Shown here: one piece after another, positions 7,213-10,778 of the stretch
Position numbering within the stretch: position 1 is the stretch's first letter
Layout: each line of letters begins with the position of its first letter
DNA from: Oscillospiraceae bacterium
GTDB lineage: Bacteria > Bacillota_A > Clostridia > Oscillospirales > Ruminococcaceae
Reading direction: 5' to 3'
Length of the DNA stretch: 10,778 nucleotides
Assembly: GCA_017523995.1 (NCBI GenBank)
Contig: JAFWUX010000060.1
Location: 1-10,778 of the forward strand
The notes under the pieces: generated by a model
Told to the model about the DNA's origin: nothing
The model's database searches: none
Seen by the model: the letters and a program-made list of their open reading frames with translations, nothing else
Translations under genes and position numbers: made by a program

Positions 7213-7719
7213 ATGAACTATAATCACGGGAAAGCTCAGAAAGCGTTTGAGCGCGAATGGGCAGATACAGAGGCATATTTCAGAGAAAACGGCATGACAG
7301 AAGAACAGATCGCCGCAATGCATGAGTATGATTGGGAAGCGTTCAAAAGCGAACGCCGCTATCAGGAACATACCGTGAAATTCAACAATGCGAATTCTAT
7401 TATGCTTTCTTCTCCGGAGGATACAATGTTTGAATGCAGCGAATCCGAGTGGCTGCATACCCTTCCTCTTGAATTGGCAGAGCAGTTGAGTCAGCTGAAA
7501 AAAGACAAATTGACAGCCTTTTACTATCATGTTGTATATGGATTATCGCTCACAGAATTAGCGGCCGTTTTCAACAAAAACAGATGTACGATCCGCTGCT
7601 GGATTAGAAAGGTATACAAAGTTTGCAACATCTTCAAAAAAAACCACCATTTTTGCCCCTCAAAACGGCTATATAGTGAGGAAACGGAAATTATCCTCGC
7701 TGAGCACCTTGAAAATTGA
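7213..7719 (+). CDS. Sigma-70 region-4-like HTH protein of mobile elements
   Basis: A 168-aa protein. GAAAGGA lies 9 nt before the ATG. Residues 1-55 (YNHGKAQKAFEREW, GMTEEQIAAMHEYDWEAF, SERRYQEHT) resemble the N-terminal block of small sigma-70-family proteins common in Clostridia integrative elements. Residues 90-142 carry a sigma region-4-like HTH: LSQLKKDKLTAFYYHVVYGLS, then LTELAAVFNKNRCTIRCWIRKV. It has no region 2, so it is not a full sigma factor by itself; it may activate transcription of the element or act as a partner to RNA polymerase. An A8 run at 7636-7643 places the slippery heptamer A-AAA-AAC in phase at codons 142-144. It begins the antirepressor/integrase run and sits between two structured non-coding segments. 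Confidence 0.72.
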   Translation: MNYNHGKAQKAFEREWADTEAYFRENGMTEEQIAAMHEYDWEAFKSERRYQEHTVKFNNANSIMLSSPEDTMFECSESEWLHTLPLELAEQLSQLKKDKLTAFYYHVVYGLSLTELAAVFNKNRCTIRCWIRKVYKVCNIFKKNHHFCPSKRLYSEETEIILAEHLEN

Positions 7720-8062
7720 ATATCAGCACACAGGGAACTTTTAGTCTGCGGTCGGGGGAACCTTGACAGCCACGGAATCCATACGCGATGACCACGCACA
7801 GGGCGTGAGAGCGATCAATATGTCGATTCGAGATCGGAGCAGCGTCCGAGGGCAATGAAACGCAGGCAATCATGATACTTCTTCCGCGAGGAAGCCCTCC
7901 GTGTGATCCACGGATTTGGGAGCCTAGTGCTATGCTGATTGGTTTGCTGCCAATCGACCTGTGTGTTCCGTGCTGTGACGGGTTCGGGATAAATATCACG
8001 GCAGGAATCTGAATGCGGCGGCTATCTATATATAGTATGCCGCCGCGGAAAGGAGAGATTTC
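7720..8062 (+). ncRNA. Hairpin-rich 343-nt non-coding segment, probable structured leader of the antirepressor gene
   Basis: No convincing + strand gene; the long - strand frame across it has no domain or ribosome site. Paired elements in order: CACGC/GCGTG (7793-7807); CGAT/ATCG near 7823-7836; GAGGGC/GCCCTC (7848-7853/7893-7898) enclosing TTCC-gcga-GGAA, a GNRA tetraloop; TCCGTG/CACGGA (7898-7914); GATTGG/CCAATC (7937-7955); CCGTG/CACGG (7968-7972/7997-8001); and a perfect 8-bp GCGGCGGC/GCCGCCGC hairpin (8015-8022/8039-8046). The last one directly abuts the AAAGGAG of the next gene and could mask or expose it. Such density suggests a folded RNA, but no known class is recognised (no T-box, cobalamin box or intron core seen). 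Confidence 0.55.
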
Positions 8063-8851
8063 ATGGATCATGAGATTCAGTTATTTCATAATGACGAATT
8101 CGGTGAGGTTCGGACCGTTATCATTGACGGCGAGCCGTGGTTTGTAGGCAGGGATGTTGCATCTATACTGATGTATGCTAACACCAGAAAAGCCTTGCTC
8201 GATCATGTGGATACTGAGGACAAAAGGGATGGGGTAACGATTCGTGACTCCATCGGCAGAGAGCAAAATCCGGTTCTTATCAATGAATCCGGTGTGTATA
8301 GCCTTATTCTTTCCAGTAAGCAACCGAACGCAAAAAGGTTTAAGCACTGGGTAACATCGGAGATTCTCCCGACAATCCGCAAGACCGGCGGGTATATGAT
8401 TCAGGACAGCACCTATTTTATCGATAAGTATTTTACGACTGCTTCGGCGCAGCAGCGTTTGATTCTGCAATCTGCAATGGCTGAAATCGAAACACTGACC
8501 CGCCAGATTGCTGAAAACAAACCGAAGGTCGAATTTGCCGATCAGGTTGCGGACAGCAGCACTTTGATTGACATGAACGCCCTTGCGAAACTTACAGAAC
8601 ACAACGGATTCCCAATCGGGCGCAACCGGCTGTTCAAGTGGCTGCGGTTCAAACGAATTCTCATGCCGAGCAATATTCCGTATCAGGAGTATATCGAGCG
8701 CGGCTTTTTTGAAATCCGCGAATGTATCTATACTGTTCACGGCGATACGCGGCTTTCATATAAGACGCTGGTGACCGGAAAAGGGCAAATCTATGTTATC
8801 ACAAGGCTCCGCAAGGAATACCTCGATGATGTTATTCCTTCCGAAGTCTGA
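8063..8851 (+). CDS. Phage-type antirepressor with Bro-N and KilAC domains
   Basis: A 262-aa protein with two recognisable domains. Bro-N covers about 4-110 (VIIDGEPWFVGRDVASIL, NESGVYSLILSSKQPNAKRF, WVTSEILPTIRKTGGYM). A helical linker follows at about 124-155. A KilAC/ANT C-terminal domain covers about 160-252 (LIDMNALAKLTE, IGRNRLFKWLR, SNIPYQEYIERGFFEI, TLVTGKGQIYVITRL). Phage proteins of this type act as antirepressors, usually by binding the CI-like repressor or its DNA; here the likely partner is the S24 repressor (inference). AAAGGAG lies 7 nt before the ATG, immediately after a perfect GC hairpin, so translation could be gated by the leader fold. It is followed within 17 nt by a small ORF. 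Confidence 0.9.
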   Translation: MDHEIQLFHNDEFGEVRTVIIDGEPWFVGRDVASILMYANTRKALLDHVDTEDKRDGVTIRDSIGREQNPVLINESGVYSLILSSKQPNAKRFKHWVTSEILPTIRKTGGYMIQDSTYFIDKYFTTASAQQRLILQSAMAEIETLTRQIAENKPKVEFADQVADSSTLIDMNALAKLTEHNGFPIGRNRLFKWLRFKRILMPSNIPYQEYIERGFFEIRECIYTVHGDTRLSYKTLVTGKGQIYVITRLRKEYLDDVIPSEV

Positions 8852-8868
8852 TGCGCGGAGATGTAGTG

Positions 8869-9039
8869 ATGCAAGATGTGCCGCTGTACTACACTATATA
8901 TACACGGTGTTCTGAGGAAGAAAGCAAATGGGTTTACCACGGAAAGTGTATTAAGCGCGTTCCGAACAATCTCCGTACTATTCCCATCAAGTGTAGACGC
9001 TGCGTTTGGCGTACAACAAGTATGTTGCTTACTGAGTGA
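8869..9039 (+). CDS. Small Cys-rich protein, unrecognised
   Basis: A 56-aa candidate starting at ATG 8869 with GGAG 8 nt upstream; an in-frame ATG at 8851 overlaps the antirepressor stop (TGATG) and would add six residues. It begins MQDVPLYYTIYTRC and ends with four cysteines in all, including GKC, then IKCRRC, a spacing that could hold a metal but matches no family I know. Its position between the antirepressor and the HTH gene suggests a small co-expressed regulator. An overlapping frame at 8876-9100 (74 codons) is an alternative; I prefer this one for its ribosome site and coupling. A chance ORF is possible. Confidence 0.4.
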   Translation: MQDVPLYYTIYTRCSEEESKWVYHGKCIKRVPNNLRTIPIKCRRCVWRTTSMLLTE

Positions 9040-9071
9040 GAACAACGTGTATCAGCGAGAAATGAGGTACA

Positions 9072-9311
9072 ATGATGCCGGAAAAAAAGCAGCGAAGTAG
9101 GAAAATGTCTATTGGCGTGATTGTCTGGAGCAACATTGTTCGGCAGCAGTATTTACTTGGGTTCACCGATGAGCAGATCAGCAAAGCGATGGGGATTTCC
9201 ATTCGCTCCTATTATAATTATCAGCAGGATCCATCGCTGCTTACCATGAAACATATTCAAGCACTTCTGGACAATATGGGTATTGATATTCAAACGCTGA
9301 TTATTACCTAA
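9072..9311 (+). CDS. Small Cro/XRE-type HTH protein, possible excisionase
   Basis: A 79-aa basic protein; ATGs at 9072 and 9075 are both possible, preceded by GAGG. After a short Lys/Arg-rich tail (PEKKQRSRK), residues 20-78 form one HTH domain: IVRQQYLLGFTDEQISKAMG, SIRSYYNYQQDP, then MKHIQALLDNMGIDIQTLI. The length and the place 198 nt before the integrase fit an excisionase or a Cro-like control protein. It is not a MerR-type Xis, so the role is inferred from position. Candidate targets are the CTTGGCGA repeats or the GTATAC sites just downstream. Confidence 0.65.
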   Translation: MMPEKKQRSRKMSIGVIVWSNIVRQQYLLGFTDEQISKAMGISIRSYYNYQQDPSLLTMKHIQALLDNMGIDIQTLIIT

Positions 9312-9322
9312 CAGGTACACTG

Positions 9323-9374
9323 CGGTTATCAGATCCTTGGCGATTCTTGGCGAGGATTCTTGGCGAGATAACCG
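9323..9374. repeat. Three CTTGGCGA direct repeats enclosed by an 8-bp inverted repeat
   Basis: CTTGGCGA occurs at 9336-9343, 9346-9353 and 9359-9366, and CGGTTATC (9323-9330) is mirrored by GATAACCG (9367-9374). The same octamer recurs at 10551-10558 beyond the integrase gene. Multiple short direct repeats near int are typical of arm-type integrase sites or excisionase sites. No T tract follows, so this is not a terminator. Confidence 0.65.
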
Positions 9375-9433
9375 GCGTTGACATACCAAAAAAAGATGTA
9401 TTTGGTTTAAATCACGAAAGTGACAAAACCCTC

Positions 9434-9462
9434 TTTACATTTCGTTGTGAATGGTGTATACT
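9434..9462 (+). promoter_or_regulatory. Sigma-A promoter of the integrase gene
   Basis: TTTACA (9434-9439), 17-nt spacer, TATACT (9457-9462), giving a start near 9469 and a leader of about 40 nt. GAAAGGGG (9494-9501) is the ribosome site before ATG 9510. Its presence means integrase can be made independently of the upstream genes. Confidence 0.8.
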
Positions 9463-9508
9463 GATAGCACAGAGAGCCAAGTATACACCGATTTGAAAGG
9501 GGTATACT
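9453..9508. promoter_or_regulatory. Operator-like inverted repeat over the integrase promoter
   Basis: GGTGTATACT (9453-9462) covers the -10 box, and its exact inverted copy AGTATACACC lies at 9480-9489. The spacing is 27 bp centre to centre. A third GTATACTT (9501-9508) lies between ribosome site and start codon. Each contains the palindrome GTATAC. This points to cooperative repression of int; the binding protein is unknown. Confidence 0.6.
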
Positions 9509-9509
9509 T

Positions 9510-10529
9510 ATGGCAAGTGCAAAAAAACTTCCGTCCGGTAAATGGCGCGTACAGGTTTATCTCGGCAAGGATCAATCCGGCAAGCAGATCATGAAATCCT
9601 TTACGGCAAATACACGATGGGAAGCTGAACGGGAAGCGGATGCGTTCATAGAAGAATACAAGGCTGCAAAGAATCGTTTTACAATCCGACAAGCACTGGA
9701 TGGTTACATCTCCTTAAAACAGAATGTTCTGTCACCGGCAACCATCCGCGGTTATATGAATGTTCGCAACAACCGCTTTCAGAGCATCATGGATATTGAC
9801 ATTCACGACCTGGACAGCTTTACATTGCAGAAAGCGATTAACGATGAAGCCGCGACAAAAAGCTGCAAAACAATTTCCGAGGGAAAGAATCTGATCATTA
9901 CTGCCTTGAAGCTCTATGGCGTGCAACTCCAACTGAACGTGACACTTCCTCCGAAAAAGCCTAAAGTCAAGGAACTCCCGACTGCTGCACAGGTGATTCA
10001 AATGGTTCGCGGAACGGATATTGAATTGCCTTGTATGCTGGCAATGTGGCTTTCACTTCGTGTCAGTGAGGTGCGCGGTCTGAAATTTAGTGATCTGAAA
10101 GACGGCGTATTGACAATCCAACGCAGCAAGCTGTATCTCGGCGGTGAGGATGTTGTGCGTGATGTGAACAAGACTTTCAACTCCACACGCAAGCTGGTTG
10201 TTCCGCAATATCTGATCCGACTGATTCAGAGTGTTCCGCATGACAGCGAAGAGGATTTTATCGTGCCGGTCAACTATCAGATCATCCGCAAGCATCTCAG
10301 AAAGCTGGCAAATGCGAACGGGTACACGATGACTTTTCATGATCTGCGACACTTGAACGCCTCCGTTATGCTGATGCTCGGTGTTCCTGACAAGTATGCA
10401 ATGGAGCGCGGCGGCTGGGCAACACCAAACACGTTGAAGTCCGTTTACCAGCATACATTTTCGGAAGAACGCAGGCAGGTCGATGCCAAAATCGACGACT
10501 TTTTCAATGACATTCTCGGCGAGAAATGA
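9510..10529 (+). CDS. int: Tyrosine recombinase (integrase) of the element
   Basis: A 339-aa phage/ICE-type integrase. Residues 5-50 (KLPSGKWRVQVYLG, TRWEAEREADAFIEEY) form an AP2-like arm-DNA-binding domain. Residues 55-150 are the SAM-like core-binding domain. The catalytic domain shows Arg184 in LSLRVSEVRGL, the likely Lys221 in NKTFNSTRKLVVP, His277 and Arg280 in HDLRH, Trp303 in GGW in place of the second His (a common variant), and nucleophile Tyr313 in VYQHT. All active residues are present, so it should be functional. It is the last gene of the element and ends about 110 nt before the tRNA/tmRNA 3' fragment, the normal place for a site-specific integrase. Confidence 0.95.
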   Translation: MASAKKLPSGKWRVQVYLGKDQSGKQIMKSFTANTRWEAEREADAFIEEYKAAKNRFTIRQALDGYISLKQNVLSPATIRGYMNVRNNRFQSIMDIDIHDLDSFTLQKAINDEAATKSCKTISEGKNLIITALKLYGVQLQLNVTLPPKKPKVKELPTAAQVIQMVRGTDIELPCMLAMWLSLRVSEVRGLKFSDLKDGVLTIQRSKLYLGGEDVVRDVNKTFNSTRKLVVPQYLIRLIQSVPHDSEEDFIVPVNYQIIRKHLRKLANANGYTMTFHDLRHLNASVMLMLGVPDKYAMERGGWATPNTLKSVYQHTFSEERRQVDAKIDDFFNDILGEK

Positions 10530-10542
10530 GCGTAAGGACAGA

Positions 10543-10565
10543 GGGTTGGGCTTGGCGACTAACCC
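10543..10565. repeat. Fourth CTTGGCGA site in a short inverted repeat, probable arm-type site
   Basis: CTTGGCGA (10551-10558) lies between GGGTT (10543-10547) and AACCC (10561-10565). It parallels the repeat cluster before int and lies about 80 nt inside the attachment core, as expected for an arm site of the integrase. Confidence 0.55.
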
Positions 10566-10637
10566 GAAACTTCACACGCACTTCACATGAGCAATTTGAA
10601 AGCACACAGATACGAGGATTTCGAGATGAATCATTTA

Positions 10638-10660
10638 GTTCGAGTCCCTCTGTCTCCACT
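10638..10660 (+). other. Attachment-site scar: 3' end of a tRNA or tmRNA gene
   Basis: GTTCGAGT (T loop), CCCTC (3' strand of the T stem), TGTCTCC (3' strand of the acceptor stem) and discriminator A are present in exact tRNA spacing. The upstream bases (TTTA before the G) do not supply the GAGGG partner strand, and no GGAGACA acceptor strand is found upstream. This is a displaced 3' fragment rather than an intact gene, as left by integrases that target tRNA or tmRNA 3' ends. The discriminator and acceptor fit tmRNA or several tRNAs; identity cannot be fixed. Confidence 0.75.
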
Positions 10661-10670
10661 TTTGAAGAAT

Positions 10671-10709
10671 GTCCTGGGTGTGTGAAAATCAAGCATCCAG
10701 GGCTTTTTT
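10671..10709 (+). terminator. Terminator downstream of the attachment site
   Basis: GTCCTGGGTG (10671-10680) pairs with CATCCAGGGC (10694-10703) with two G-T wobbles, followed by TTTTTT. Its place right after the tRNA/tmRNA 3' fragment suggests that it is the original terminator of the host RNA gene, displaced with it. Confidence 0.85.
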
Positions 10710-10720
10710 CTTGCTTTCCG

Positions 10721-10738
10721 CCGGAAATGAATTTCCGG
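10721..10738. repeat. Short palindrome in the flanking chromosome
   Basis: CCGGAAAT and ATTTCCGG are separated by two bases, forming a near-perfect palindrome without a T tract. The rest of 10705-10778 shows no gene. Confidence 0.5.
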
Positions 10739-10778
10739 AATCGGAGACAAAAAAGCCGGTTTTTGAAGCCTGTTGGGA

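Larger units (their letters stand above)
2970..10660. mobile_element. Small integrative element (integrase, repressor, ImmA-like protease, antirepressor)
   Basis: Boundaries are approximate. The right end is supported by a tyrosine integrase gene, CTTGGCGA repeats on both sides of it, and a 3'-terminal tRNA/tmRNA fragment at 10638-10660. The left end is not seen: no intact tRNA or second copy of the core lies to the left, and the change from housekeeping genes to element genes falls between 2962 and 3365. The gene set (S24 repressor, ImmA/IrrE protease, sigma-70 region-4-like protein, Bro/KilAC antirepressor, HTH protein, integrase) is the control and excision module of ICEs and prophages. 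No transfer or virion gene is present. Confidence 0.65.

Noticed and set aside
7691..8071. 126-codon - strand open frame across the hairpin-rich leader
   Set aside because: No recognisable domain or ribosome site, runs into both neighbouring + strand genes, and its composition looks like translated structured RNA.
9336..9366. CRISPR-like repeat array from the CTTGGCGA copies
   Set aside because: Repeats are 8 nt with 2-5 nt spacing, far too short, and no cas gene is near.
10536..10660. Intact tRNA or tmRNA gene ending at 10658
   Set aside because: No GGAGACA acceptor partner strand and no GAGGG T-stem partner directly before the T loop; only the 3' part is present.

Overview
The window looks like a junction between host chromosome and a small integrative element in a Gram-positive Clostridia-type bacterium, most likely a gut or rumen Ruminococcaceae/Oscillospiraceae relative. 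This rests on protein flavour, AAAGGAG ribosome sites and sigma-A promoters; the taxon is inference.

Region 1 (1-2962) is GC-rich, tightly packed chromosomal sugar metabolism on the + strand: UDP-glucose 4-epimerase (galE), an NTP_transf_5-type nucleotidyltransferase, and L-ribulose-5-phosphate 4-epimerase (araD) 2 nt behind it. Region 2 (about 2965-3360) is a scar: a broken IS66-type transposase fragment just after araD, then two terminator-like hairpins.

Region 3 (3365-10660) is less GC-rich and reads as an element made almost wholly of regulation and recombination genes. A LexA/CI-like S24 repressor (- strand) and a large ImmA/IrrE metalloprotease-HTH protein (+ strand) diverge from two strong back-to-back promoters that share an operator-like repeat. 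Downstream on the + strand come a strong terminator, a repeat-rich non-coding block with a cloverleaf-like RNA candidate, a small sigma-70 region-4-like protein, a 343-nt hairpin-rich segment, a Bro-N/KilAC antirepressor, a small Cys-rich ORF, a Cro/XRE-type HTH protein in the excisionase position, and a tyrosine integrase. The integrase has its own promoter overlapped by a perfect 10-bp inverted repeat, and CTTGGCGA repeats lie on both sides of the gene. About 110 nt after the integrase is a 3'-terminal tRNA/tmRNA fragment (T loop, T stem and acceptor 3' strand only) followed by a terminator: the attachment-site scar.

Likely logic (inference): the S24 repressor keeps the element silent; self-cleavage after DNA damage, proteolysis by the ImmA-like protein, or the Bro antirepressor relieves repression; the sigma-like protein, the HTH protein and the integrase then drive excision. 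No relaxase, replication, capsid or conjugation gene is visible, so the element is minimal, decayed, dependent on a helper, or continues beyond the window. The least explained parts are the non-coding blocks at 6800-7212 and 7720-8062.
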